A DNA stretch of 64,000 bases from an uncultured Bacteroidales bacterium (lineage in GTDB: Bacteria; Bacteroidota; Bacteroidia; Bacteroidales; UBA932), in the NCBI GenBank assembly GCA_949296645.1, contig CASFPH010000022.1:1-64000 (forward strand), in the 5' to 3' direction. The translations under genes and the position numbers were made by a program. The notes beneath the pieces were generated by a model. That model made no database searches. It had not been told where the DNA came from and saw only the letters and a program-made list of their open reading frames with translations. This document shows positions 36,191 to 44,661 of the stretch, one piece after another; positions within the stretch are counted from its first letter, which is position 1; each line of letters begins with the position of its first letter.

Positions 36191-36390
36191 GAGTCTGTTT
36201 GCGTCTTCGAGATACTTCGCTGATTATCAGTGATATATAAAAACCAGGCTTGCACACTCGTCCCAAAAACACCCGAAATCCAGGCGAGTCCGTAGGAGCT
36301 CTCCTTAGCAATCGGTTTATTTTCAGATAGTTCCGTGCAAAGTCGATTACACACTCGATTTGGATGACCTGCCCCAGAGTGCCGGTGGTA
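36191..36390. repeat. Interspersed repeat, copy B2
   Basis: The next copy, beginning GAGTCTGTTTGCG and ending at the cutC stop. The hairpin arms are ACTCGTC / GGCGAGT, keeping pairing through a wobble. Same order of motifs as A1 and A2. Confidence 0.75.
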
Positions 36391-36393
36391 TGT

Positions 36394-37134
36394 TTACGCA
36401 CTGACGGCGGCGCGTATGGCTTCGGCTGAAGTAAGCACTTTCTTGTATTCGTCTATCTTCACCTCTCCGCCCATCGATACTTTCGGGTTGCGGAATTTCA
36501 TGGCCGAGTCGATTTCACCTTTGCCTGACATGTGGAACTCCACGGCCCCGGTCGCTTTTTCTATTTCCAGAATATTGGAAGCCTTGACCCCGCATCCGGG
36601 CATGAATATTATCCTGTCTCCGTAGCGTTTCACCAGTTTTCCGATAAGTTCTCTCCCTTCGTATGCGGAATTGGCCTGGCCGGATGTGAGTATCCTGTGG
36701 CATCCAAGCGCGATGATCTGTTCTGCCGCACGGAACGGGTCGACAGCCATGTCGAATGCACGGTGAAATGTGACGGACATCTTTCCTTCAGCGGCTTCTA
36801 TCATGCGGCGGCAGGCTTCCATATCGACCTCTCCGTCCGGGGTAAGGGCCCCTATGACTATGCCGTGCGCTCCTGCTTTCCTGCAGATGCGGATGTCTTC
36901 GGACATTACATCGATTTCACTTCTGCTGTAGTTGAAGTCTCCTGCCCTGGAACGTATGATCACGTTTACCGGTATGCCGATACTTTTTACTGTCATGATA
37001 ATCTCTCCGTATGAAGGTGTTGTACCCCCTTCAGGAAGCGCTGCACACAGTTCCACTCTGCGGGCACCGCCCTTTTCCGCCTCGATTGCGCTCAAATGGC
37101 CGTTGACACAGGCCTCTATGAATCTGCCTTTCAT
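36394..37134 (-). CDS. cutC: CutC family protein
   Basis: A 246-residue TIM-barrel protein. The start FIEACVNGHLSAIEAEKGGARRVELC and the segments GGTTPSYG, VHRAFD-like TFHRAFDMAVDP and HRILTSGQ are typical of CutC. The family was linked to copper tolerance in E. coli, but its enzymatic function is unproven. Monocistronic; it converges on the repeat block after hutI. Nothing nearby indicates copper handling. Confidence 0.92.
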   Translation of the reverse strand: MKGRFIEACVNGHLSAIEAEKGGARRVELCAALPEGGTTPSYGEIIMTVKSIGIPVNVIIRSRAGDFNYSRSEIDVMSEDIRICRKAGAHGIVIGALTPDGEVDMEACRRMIEAAEGKMSVTFHRAFDMAVDPFRAAEQIIALGCHRILTSGQANSAYEGRELIGKLVKRYGDRIIFMPGCGVKASNILEIEKATGAVEFHMSGKGEIDSAMKFRNPKVSMGGEVKIDEYKKVLTSAEAIRAAVSA

Positions 37135-37221
37135 GATATATGAATTCTTATATGTTTTGATTATTGAAACTGTACGAAAAAACTGTACGAAGTTAGTATA
37201 TTTTTATTCGGTATATTATAG

Positions 37222-37229
37222 TATCTTTG
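37222..37229 (+). promoter_or_regulatory. Putative -7 element of the DPP4 gene
   Basis: TATCTTTG lies 44 bases before the peptidase start, in the divergent gap with cutC. The upstream -33 region is T-rich without a clear TTTG. Confidence 0.45.
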
Positions 37230-37273
37230 TTCTTCCGTAAAAAAATATATAAACGTAAAAATATATAAAAAAG

Positions 37274-39439
37274 ATGAAAAAGATATTTATGAGTCTGATT
37301 GCAATGGGAGCAGGCCTGTCGCTTGCAGCCCAGCCGGGAGTCATAGACGTAAGGCCGGCAACTCCGGAAGGAAAGATTCTCAATATGCAGGAAACCATTC
37401 TTGGCGGACATTTGAGGCCTGCGGGCCGCGGGTATCAATGGAGACCTGCGGATGCAAGAGGCGGGAACGGATCCCAGCTTGTATATGTCGACTCGAAGTT
37501 ATTGGTGGGATACACACCTGCAGACGGTAAAAAAGTGGAAATAATAACTCTGGATGAAATCAATGCAGCAGCCGGGACACAGTTCAAGGGAATGCCTTCA
37601 GTGAGATGGATTGATGCGGAAAACATATCATTCACAAATTCCGGAGTATATTATAAGGTAAATGTGTCGGACAAGAATCTTGAATACAGTTTCAAGATGC
37701 CTGCCGGTGCCGAGAACTTCACTCCTTCTTCAGGTGACCTTTTCGCATTCACCAAAAAGAACAACCTGTTCTATTGCGACAAGAACGGAAATGTCTTTCC
37801 AGTGTCAAGAAACAAGAACGGAAATATAATCTCAGGACAGACTGTCAGCAGAAACGAATTCGGAATAACCGGAGGAATTTTCTGGTCTCCTGACTCCAAA
37901 CTTCTCGGATTCTACAGAAAAGATGAATCGAGGGTCAGTACTTTCCCTCTTCTCGATATCAATTCAAGAACCGGAAAACTGAAGGAGATAAAATATCCTA
38001 TGGCAGGTATGCCGTCCGAAAATGTGCGTTTCGGGATATATGACATAGCTTCACAGACTACGATATTCCTCAAGGCGGACGATTTCGGCAGGGAACAGTA
38101 TCTGACAAACATCACATGGGTCCCGGATGGAAAACATATACTTGTGCAGGTACTCAACAGAGACCAGAAACATATGAAACTCAATATGTACGATGTGCGT
38201 ACGGGAGATTTCGTGAAGACAATTCTGGAGGAGACGAACGAAAAATTCGTGGAGCCTCAGGATCCGGTAGTGTTCCTCAAGTCCGATCCTGAAAAATTCA
38301 TATACCGTACAGACAACAGGGACGGATACAGAAACCTTTACATATGTGATCTGAACGGCAATGTGAAGAGATTCACAAATGTGGATGCAGATGTTCAGTA
38401 TGCAGGCCAGGATGCAAAGAACATATATTATACTTCTGCTGAAGTATCCCCGGTAGACAATCATCTTTTCAGACAGGAAATCAAGTCCGGGAAGAAGGCA
38501 GCTCTTACTTCAGTGGCGGGATGGCATGATGTCAAACTCAGTCCTGACGGAAAATATTTCATCGATACATACAGCAATCTCACTACGCCGAGAGTCATTG
38601 ACCTAAAATCGACGGATCTCAAGTTCGATGAAAATCTGTTCACTGCACCGGATCCTGTGAAAGACTATGCATATTGCGAAATAAGCCTCGGTACCGTGAA
38701 GAGCGCTGACGGCAAATTTGACAACTACTACAGACTGATCAAACCGAAGGATTTCGACCCTTCGAAAAAATATCCGGTTGTCGTGTATGTCTATGGCGGC
38801 CCTCATTCGCAACTCGTGAAGAATACATGGCTAGGCGAGCTGAGGAACTGGGAAATGTACATGGCTCAGAAAGGGTATCTCGTATATGTACAGGACAACA
38901 GGGGAACATCAAACAGGGGCGCCGAATTTGAGAAAGCCATCTACGGACAGTGCGGACAGGCTGAAATGGCTGACCAGATGGAGGGCGTGAAGATGCTTAT
39001 GTCGCTGCCTTATGTCGATAAGGACAGGATAGGCGTACACGGATGGAGCTATGGCGGATTCATGACCATATCCCTCATCACGAATTATCCCGATATATTC
39101 AAGGTAGCAGTTGCCGGTGGTCCTGTAATCGACTGGAAATGGTATGAAGTGATGTATGGCGAACGTTATATGGACAGTCCGCACAGAAATGCGGAAGGCT
39201 ATGAAAAAGTAAGTCTGCTCAACAAGGCCAAGGATCTCAAGGGCAAACTTCTGATATGTCAGGGTGCAGTCGATAACGTAGTTGTATGGCAGCACAGCCT
39301 CAGCTTCATAAGGGCATGTATCGTGAATAACGTTCAGGTGGACTACTTCCCTTATCCGTGTGCAGAACACAATGTACTGGGCAAAGACAGAATACATCTT
39401 ATGGACAAGGTGACGATGTATTTTGAAGATTATCTGTAA
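37274..39439 (+). CDS. Dipeptidyl peptidase IV (S9B), exported
   Basis: A 721-residue secreted serine peptidase with a short signal sequence (FMSLIAMGAGLSLAAQP). The first 450 residues form the beta-propeller domain (repeats such as LSPDGKYF). The alpha/beta-hydrolase domain carries the nucleophile in GWSYGG (about residue 594), Asp in GAVDNVV and His in CAEHNVLG. DPP4 removes X-Pro dipeptides from N-termini in the periplasm. In Bacteroidales it serves peptide nutrition. Length and motifs are complete. The start is the only ATG that precedes the signal sequence. Confidence 0.93.
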   Translation: MKKIFMSLIAMGAGLSLAAQPGVIDVRPATPEGKILNMQETILGGHLRPAGRGYQWRPADARGGNGSQLVYVDSKLLVGYTPADGKKVEIITLDEINAAAGTQFKGMPSVRWIDAENISFTNSGVYYKVNVSDKNLEYSFKMPAGAENFTPSSGDLFAFTKKNNLFYCDKNGNVFPVSRNKNGNIISGQTVSRNEFGITGGIFWSPDSKLLGFYRKDESRVSTFPLLDINSRTGKLKEIKYPMAGMPSENVRFGIYDIASQTTIFLKADDFGREQYLTNITWVPDGKHILVQVLNRDQKHMKLNMYDVRTGDFVKTILEETNEKFVEPQDPVVFLKSDPEKFIYRTDNRDGYRNLYICDLNGNVKRFTNVDADVQYAGQDAKNIYYTSAEVSPVDNHLFRQEIKSGKKAALTSVAGWHDVKLSPDGKYFIDTYSNLTTPRVIDLKSTDLKFDENLFTAPDPVKDYAYCEISLGTVKSADGKFDNYYRLIKPKDFDPSKKYPVVVYVYGGPHSQLVKNTWLGELRNWEMYMAQKGYLVYVQDNRGTSNRGAEFEKAIYGQCGQAEMADQMEGVKMLMSLPYVDKDRIGVHGWSYGGFMTISLITNYPDIFKVAVAGGPVIDWKWYEVMYGERYMDSPHRNAEGYEKVSLLNKAKDLKGKLLICQGAVDNVVVWQHSLSFIRACIVNNVQVDYFPYPCAEHNVLGKDRIHLMDKVTMYFEDYL

Positions 39440-39447
39440 ATAATTGA

Positions 39448-39897
39448 ATGATGACTGACAATCCGGAACTTGAGATTTCTTCAGCGGATTTTTCAGAGGA
39501 ACTTGCCCTGCCTTTTGCCGACCATGGCGTAAGGGCAGGGTTTCCTTCTCCTGCACAGGATAGCATGTCTGAATCGATAGATTTGAACAGGGAGCTTGTG
39601 CATCATCCTGCCACTACATTCTATGCCAGAGTTGTCGGTGATTCGATGCTTGAAGCAGGGATAGAAGCCGGAGACATATTGGTGATTGACAGATCGCTTG
39701 AGCCTACAAACGGCGATATGGTCGTGGCTTTCATTGACGGGGAGTTTACGCTGAAATACATAAAGAAAGACAAGGACTGCCTGTGGCTGCAGCCGGCAAA
39801 TGACAGATACAGTCCGATAAAGGTCACAGCCGAAAATGATTTTACAGTATGGGGTGTTGTGACTTACAGTATAAAGAAACGTAGAAAAATTCTGTAG
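39448..39897 (+). CDS. umuD: UmuD-like S24 peptidase
   Basis: A 149-residue LexA/UmuD-fold self-cleaving protein without a DNA-binding domain. Cleavage should occur between Ala30 and Gly31 (VRAGFPSP). The catalytic dyad is Ser66 (VVGDSMLEAG) and Lys103 (FTLKYIK). RecA filaments trigger the cleavage in SOS-type responses, activating the partner polymerase encoded 32 bases downstream. Two ATGs lie in tandem (39448 and 39451) and the first is used here. No LexA-like box is evident to me. Confidence 0.93.
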   Translation: MMTDNPELEISSADFSEELALPFADHGVRAGFPSPAQDSMSESIDLNRELVHHPATTFYARVVGDSMLEAGIEAGDILVIDRSLEPTNGDMVVAFIDGEFTLKYIKKDKDCLWLQPANDRYSPIKVTAENDFTVWGVVTYSIKKRRKIL

Positions 39898-39929
39898 CTT
39901 TTACAGGATATTGTGATATTGGTGCTTCT

Positions 39930-41216
39930 ATGAACGGTACATCCCTGACTGACAGATATTACATGTTGGCAGACTGTAACAATTTCTTTGTCTCATGCGA
40001 AAGGGCTTTCAATCCTTCCCTGATAGGAAAGCCTGTAGTCGTCCTTTCCAACAATGACGGCTGTGTGGTTTCGCGGAGCAATGAAGCTAAGGCAATGGGA
40101 ATACCTATGGGCATTCCGTATTTCAAGATAAGGCATCTGGCTGAAAGCGGAAGGGTTGTCGTTTTCAGCAGCAATTATGCCTTGTACGGTGATATGAGTT
40201 CGAGGGTCATGTCTCTCCTGTCGGAATATACCGATGATCTCAATATATATTCCATAGATGAGGCTTTTCTTGACGTTTCGGGAATGGGCGGCGGGTCTCA
40301 TCTTAAGGAATATGCTTCGGAAATAAGGCGCAGGGTTCTTAAGGGAACCGGAATCCCGATAACGCTCGGTATAGCCGGTACAATGACACTTGCAAAGGTA
40401 GCGGCACATTACGGCAAGAAATACAGAGGTTACGGGGGTGTATGTATGATAGAGAATGACGTACAGCGAGTCAAGGCTCTTTCCGGGCTTCCGGCGCATG
40501 AGGTTTGGGGTATAGGCAGGCGCAGCATATCCAAATTGGAATATTACGGGATAAGGACGGCTCTTGATTTTACGGAAAAGAGCGAGCATTTCGTGAAGGT
40601 GATGATGGGGGTGACAGGGGTACGTACATGGAAAGAACTCAGAGGTATACCGTGTGTGATTCCTGATGATATGGATTCGAAGAAGTCGATCTGTACAAGC
40701 AGAAGCTTTTCCGGCGACGGACTTTCCGATATTGAATCGGTGGAAGAGGCTGTGTCTTCATTTGCAGCCGATTCGGCCCTTAAACTCAGGATGCAGTCGT
40801 CATACTGTTCATCGGTGACATTCTTTGTGGCACCCGACCGTTTCAAGAATACTTCGGGTGCTTCTGCAATCCAGTCCACATCTGCATTTGCCGTTCCGAC
40901 AAACGATACTTCGGAGATAGTGCATACTGTCCTTTCTATGTTCAGAAGAAAGATTCCTCGATTCAAGGTAAAAAGGGCCGGTGTAATATTATGGGACATA
41001 TCCCCGGACGGATGTCGTCAGATGGAGATGTTCGACAATATAGACAGGTCGAGGCAGGCAGTACTGCAGGCGGTAATAGACGATATAAATATGAAAAACG
41101 GCAAAAATGCAGTGCGTCTTGCCGTACAGGGAGAAGACAGGATGAAATATGTCCAAAGAGAACACCTTTCCAGACAATATACCACAAAATTTGGGGATAT
41201 ACTTGAAATAAAGTAA
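39930..41216 (+). CDS. umuC: UmuC-like Y-family DNA polymerase
   Basis: A 428-residue translesion polymerase. Catalytic acidic residues are Asp15 (LADCNNFF) and Asp110-Glu111 (YSIDEAFLDVSG). The fingers motif VVVLSNNDGCVVSRSNEAK is classic for UmuC. The C-terminal DUF4113-like tail (EHLSRQYTTKFGDILEIK) is present. Together with UmuD it would form DNA polymerase V and bypass lesions at the cost of mutations. It forms an operon with umuD. Confidence 0.95.
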   Translation: MNGTSLTDRYYMLADCNNFFVSCERAFNPSLIGKPVVVLSNNDGCVVSRSNEAKAMGIPMGIPYFKIRHLAESGRVVVFSSNYALYGDMSSRVMSLLSEYTDDLNIYSIDEAFLDVSGMGGGSHLKEYASEIRRRVLKGTGIPITLGIAGTMTLAKVAAHYGKKYRGYGGVCMIENDVQRVKALSGLPAHEVWGIGRRSISKLEYYGIRTALDFTEKSEHFVKVMMGVTGVRTWKELRGIPCVIPDDMDSKKSICTSRSFSGDGLSDIESVEEAVSSFAADSALKLRMQSSYCSSVTFFVAPDRFKNTSGASAIQSTSAFAVPTNDTSEIVHTVLSMFRRKIPRFKVKRAGVILWDISPDGCRQMEMFDNIDRSRQAVLQAVIDDINMKNGKNAVRLAVQGEDRMKYVQREHLSRQYTTKFGDILEIK

Positions 41217-41230
41217 TAATTTTGCCATGT

Positions 41231-41251
41231 ACCCCCTATTTTTATGGGGGT
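41231..41251 (+). terminator. Possible terminator after umuC
   Basis: ACCCCC and GGGGGT pair over 6 bp with a nine-base AT loop, just after the umuC stop. There is no good T tract, so this may instead be a leader structure of the glutamine synthetase mRNA. Confidence 0.35.
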
Positions 41252-41311
41252 GTGTTGTAATAAAAGATATTTTTATTATATTTACACCCTTGTGAGGCAG
41301 GGGTGTTTTGG

Positions 41312-41319
41312 TAAATTTG
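41312..41319 (+). promoter_or_regulatory. Putative -7 element of glnN
   Basis: TAAATTTG lies 30 bases before the glutamine synthetase ATG. A TTGTG lies about 20 bases upstream in place of TTTG. Confidence 0.45.
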
Positions 41320-41348
41320 ATATTTTAATAAAAATAATACAACAACCT

Positions 41349-43523
41349 ATGGCAAAAATCAGATTCATGGCTCTGGAACAACTGGCATCAAGAGAATCTT
41401 CCGGAGCGAAGTCGGCGAAACCGTCTGCTCTTTTTGCGGACGATGTGTTCACCATGTCGAAAATGAGAACGTATCTCTCGATTGAAGCTTACAGAAAACT
41501 TGAAAAGGCTATGGCTGAAGGCGAGCCTATAGACAGATCGCTGGCTGATCAGGTGGCTTCAGCGATGAAAGCATGGGCGATGGAGAAAGGTGTGACGCAC
41601 TATACGCATTGGTTTGCACCGCTCAATGGAGCTACTGCGGAAAAACATGATTCGTTCATAGATTTGCTTCCTGACGGTACTGCCATAGAGTCTTTCGACG
41701 GAAAACTCCTTATACAGCAGGAACCGGATGCTTCCAGTTTCCCGAACGGGGGTATAAGGAATACTTTCGAGGCAAGGGGTTATACTGCATGGGACCCGGC
41801 ATCTCCCGCATTTATAAACAACGGTACTCTATGTATTCCCACGGTATTTGTGGCTTACACCGGTGAAGCTTTGGATTTCAAGACTCCTATGCTGAAGGCT
41901 CTGGCTGCGATTGACAAGGCTGCTACCGAGATATGCCAGTATTTCGACAAGGACGTGAAAAAGGTCTATGCCACATTAGGTTGGGAACAGGAGTATTTCC
42001 TTGTGGACGAGGCTCTTTACAACGCACGTCCGGATCTGAAACTTTGCGGACGTACTCTTATGGGGCACCAGTCTGCAAAGGACCAGCAGCTTGAAGACCA
42101 TTATTTCGGTTCGATTCCGGGACGTGTCACTGCATTCATGGAGGAGCTCGAACAGGAATGCCATAAGCTCGGAATTCCTGTGAAAACAAGACATAACGAG
42201 GTGGCACCTAACCAGTTTGAATGTGCTCCGGTTTTCGAGGAAGCCAATCTGGCAGTGGATCATAATCAGCTTCTGATGTCAACGATAAAGAAAATTGCCA
42301 GGAAGCACCGTTTCAGGGCATTGCTTCATGAAAAACCGTACAAGGGCGTGAACGGTTCGGGCAAACATAACAACTGGTCGCTGATGACGGATACAGGCGT
42401 TAATCTGCTTTCTCCAGGCAGGAATCCTAAATCCAACATGCAGTTCCTGATATTCCTTGTCTCCACGGTAAAGGCTGTAAGTGAATATGCGGATCTGTTC
42501 AAGGCATGTATCGTCTCACTCGGCAACGAGTCCAGACTCGGTGGGGACGAGGCACCTCCTGTGGTAATGTCCGTATTCCTTGGACAGTATCTTTCCTCGG
42601 TGCTCGACGAACTGGAGAAAAAGGTTACCGACCGCAAGATGACACCTGACGAAAAGACGGAGCTTAAACTCAATGTGGGCAGAATCCCTGAAATCATGCT
42701 TGACAACACCGACAGGAACAGGACTTCCCCATTTGCATTTACCGGCAACAGGTTTGAATTCAGGGCAGTAGGGTCGTCGGCCAACTGCGGAGGACCTATG
42801 ATTGTGTTGAACACTGCCGTAGCGAAGCAGCTTGCCGATTTCAAGAATGAAGTGGAATCGCTTGTGGAAAACGGAGTAAAACGTGATGAGGCTATTTTCC
42901 AGACTTTGCGCCAGTATATCATAGACTCGAAAAAGATACGCTTCGAAGGAAACGGATACAGCCGCGAATGGCTTAAGGAAGCTGAAGCAAGGGGCCTTTC
43001 CACAGAACAGGATTGCATACCTTCGCTCAGAGCATATATCTCGGAAAAGGCCAAATCATTGTTTGTAGGAATGGGAATATTCAGCGAACGTGAACTGGAG
43101 GCCCGTTTTGAGATAAAGAATGAAATTTATATGAAGAAACTCCAGATAGAAGCGAGGGTGATGGGTGACCTTGCTCTCAATCATATTATTCCGATAGCCA
43201 TCGTATATCAGAACAGGCTTCTTGAAAATGTACGCGGTCTGAAGGAAATGTTCGGAGACGCATCCTTTTATGCTCCTCAGCTTGAGAACATCAGAAGTGT
43301 ATCTTCACATATCAATACTATAAGCGTTCTGGTGGATGAGATGATAGAAGCCAGAAAAAAAGCGAATACTATTGAAGATATGGTAAAAAGGGCGGAGGAA
43401 TATACTGAAAAGGTAAGACCATATCTGGAAAAGATCCGCTATGAAATAGACAAGCTGGAACTTATGGTAGATGACGAAATATGGCCTCTGCCGAAATACA
43501 GGGAACTGTTGTTTTCAAGATAG
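41349..43523 (+). CDS. glnN: Type III glutamine synthetase
   Basis: About 724 residues from ATG 41349; the longer frame to 41244 would span the promoter. It makes glutamine from glutamate, ammonia and ATP. Type III hallmarks are the length (over 700), HNEVAPNQFECAPVFEEANLAVDHN, HEKPYKGVNGSGKHNNWS and NRTSPFAFTGNRFEFRAVGSS. This class predominates in Bacteroidota. The upstream histidine pathway yields glutamate and ammonia, but the two regions are not in one operon. Confidence 0.95.
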   Translation: MAKIRFMALEQLASRESSGAKSAKPSALFADDVFTMSKMRTYLSIEAYRKLEKAMAEGEPIDRSLADQVASAMKAWAMEKGVTHYTHWFAPLNGATAEKHDSFIDLLPDGTAIESFDGKLLIQQEPDASSFPNGGIRNTFEARGYTAWDPASPAFINNGTLCIPTVFVAYTGEALDFKTPMLKALAAIDKAATEICQYFDKDVKKVYATLGWEQEYFLVDEALYNARPDLKLCGRTLMGHQSAKDQQLEDHYFGSIPGRVTAFMEELEQECHKLGIPVKTRHNEVAPNQFECAPVFEEANLAVDHNQLLMSTIKKIARKHRFRALLHEKPYKGVNGSGKHNNWSLMTDTGVNLLSPGRNPKSNMQFLIFLVSTVKAVSEYADLFKACIVSLGNESRLGGDEAPPVVMSVFLGQYLSSVLDELEKKVTDRKMTPDEKTELKLNVGRIPEIMLDNTDRNRTSPFAFTGNRFEFRAVGSSANCGGPMIVLNTAVAKQLADFKNEVESLVENGVKRDEAIFQTLRQYIIDSKKIRFEGNGYSREWLKEAEARGLSTEQDCIPSLRAYISEKAKSLFVGMGIFSERELEARFEIKNEIYMKKLQIEARVMGDLALNHIIPIAIVYQNRLLENVRGLKEMFGDASFYAPQLENIRSVSSHINTISVLVDEMIEARKKANTIEDMVKRAEEYTEKVRPYLEKIRYEIDKLELMVDDEIWPLPKYRELLFSR

Positions 43524-43532
43524 TCCTGTCAA

Positions 43533-44228
43533 TCATATCATTCCCATAAACTGCAGTACGGCGGGAGTAAGAAGTGCGGTGAGTATGCCGTTGAGGGTGA
43601 GTCCGAGACTGGCATACGCACCGTATTTGTTGCTTATGCCCATGGCCGTGTATGTTCCCATTGCGTGGGCCGCCGTGCCGAGAGACAGTCCCTGCGCTAT
43701 CGGGCTTCCGACCCTTGCCACCTGCATTGTCTTCACACCGAGCAAGCCTCCGAGTATTCCTACTGCGACAACTACGGCTGCGGTAAGTGACGGTATTCCG
43801 CCTATAGTCCTTGTTACCTCCATCGCTATCGGGGTGGTTACTGATTTGGGCGCCAGAGACAGAATTACCTCTTGCGAAGCCCCCATTGCCTTTGCTATCA
43901 GTACGACAGATATAATGCCCGTGACGCATCCGGCAAACTGGGACAGGAGTATGGGGAGTATCTGTTTCTTTATCACTTCGAGCTGTGTGTAAAGCGGCAC
44001 CCCGAGTGCAACGACTGCCGGCTTGAGCCAGAATTCAATATATTTGCCACCCTTGTTGTATGTCTCGTAGTCTATGTCGAATGCCATCAGCAGTGTTATC
44101 AGTATCGCGATTGTGACAAGTATGGGATTGAGAAGCATGAAACCCGTTTTCCTCTGGAGTCTCCATGCTGCATAATAGACGGCAAATGTCACTGCCAGCA
44201 GAAAAAATTCGTTTCTCAGAAAGTCCAT
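43533..44228 (-). CDS. lrgB: LrgB/CidB family membrane protein
   Basis: A 231-residue polytopic protein. It matches LrgB (YohK) in length and in motifs such as LAPKSVTTPIAMEVTRTIGG and LGTAAHAMGTYTAMG. With LrgA it was described as holin/antiholin-like, modulating murein hydrolases. Plant and bacterial relatives also transport glycolate or pyruvate. It overlaps no gene, and its 3' end converges with glnN ten bases away. The start lies 19 bases after the lrgA stop. Confidence 0.92.
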   Translation of the reverse strand: MDFLRNEFFLLAVTFAVYYAAWRLQRKTGFMLLNPILVTIAILITLLMAFDIDYETYNKGGKYIEFWLKPAVVALGVPLYTQLEVIKKQILPILLSQFAGCVTGIISVVLIAKAMGASQEVILSLAPKSVTTPIAMEVTRTIGGIPSLTAAVVVAVGILGGLLGVKTMQVARVGSPIAQGLSLGTAAHAMGTYTAMGISNKYGAYASLGLTLNGILTALLTPAVLQFMGMI

Positions 44229-44247
44229 ATTCGCTCCGTTATACTTG

Positions 44248-44589
44248 TTATTTGAAAATCCTGCGTGTAATCTGGTGTACCCATCCAGTGACGAGCAGCA
44301 CTACAACCATGCTTACAGCCGAAGCCACCACAATCGGCAGAAATTCGGCCTTTATTATGTCGAAATAGAGCATGAGAGCCACTCCAGGCGGAATGAAGAA
44401 AAATCCCAGATTGGCTACAAGAAAATCCGAAATGCCTTTAACCCATTCCAGTTTTATCAGTTTTATTTTTAGGAAAAACGTGAGCAGCAGCATTCCTGTT
44501 ATGCTGGACGGAAGCTTGATGCCAGTGAACCATACTACCAACTCCCCGAGGGCAAGACATCCGAAAATAATTGCACATTGACGTACCAT
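44248..44589 (-). CDS. lrgA: LrgA/CidA family membrane protein
   Basis: A 113-residue protein with four helices. It shows the LrgA pattern: GCLALGELVVWFTGIKLPSSITGMLLL, then FLVANLGFFFIPPGVALM. First gene of the lrgAB pair. Same functional alternatives as LrgB (holin-like or small organic acid transport). A -7 element lies just upstream. Confidence 0.92.
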   Translation of the reverse strand: MVRQCAIIFGCLALGELVVWFTGIKLPSSITGMLLLTFFLKIKLIKLEWVKGISDFLVANLGFFFIPPGVALMLYFDIIKAEFLPIVVASAVSMVVVLLVTGWVHQITRRIFK

Positions 44590-44614
44590 TGCGTAGTGTT
44601 GTTGAAAAAGCGTG

Positions 44615-44622
44615 CAAAGATA
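44615..44622 (-). promoter_or_regulatory. Putative -7 element of lrgAB
   Basis: The minus-strand TATCTTTG lies 26 bases upstream of the lrgA ATG. No TTTG is seen at the ideal distance. Confidence 0.45.
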
Positions 44623-44661
44623 ATCAGAAATGTCCTCCGGTGTTACCGGCCCGCATTATTA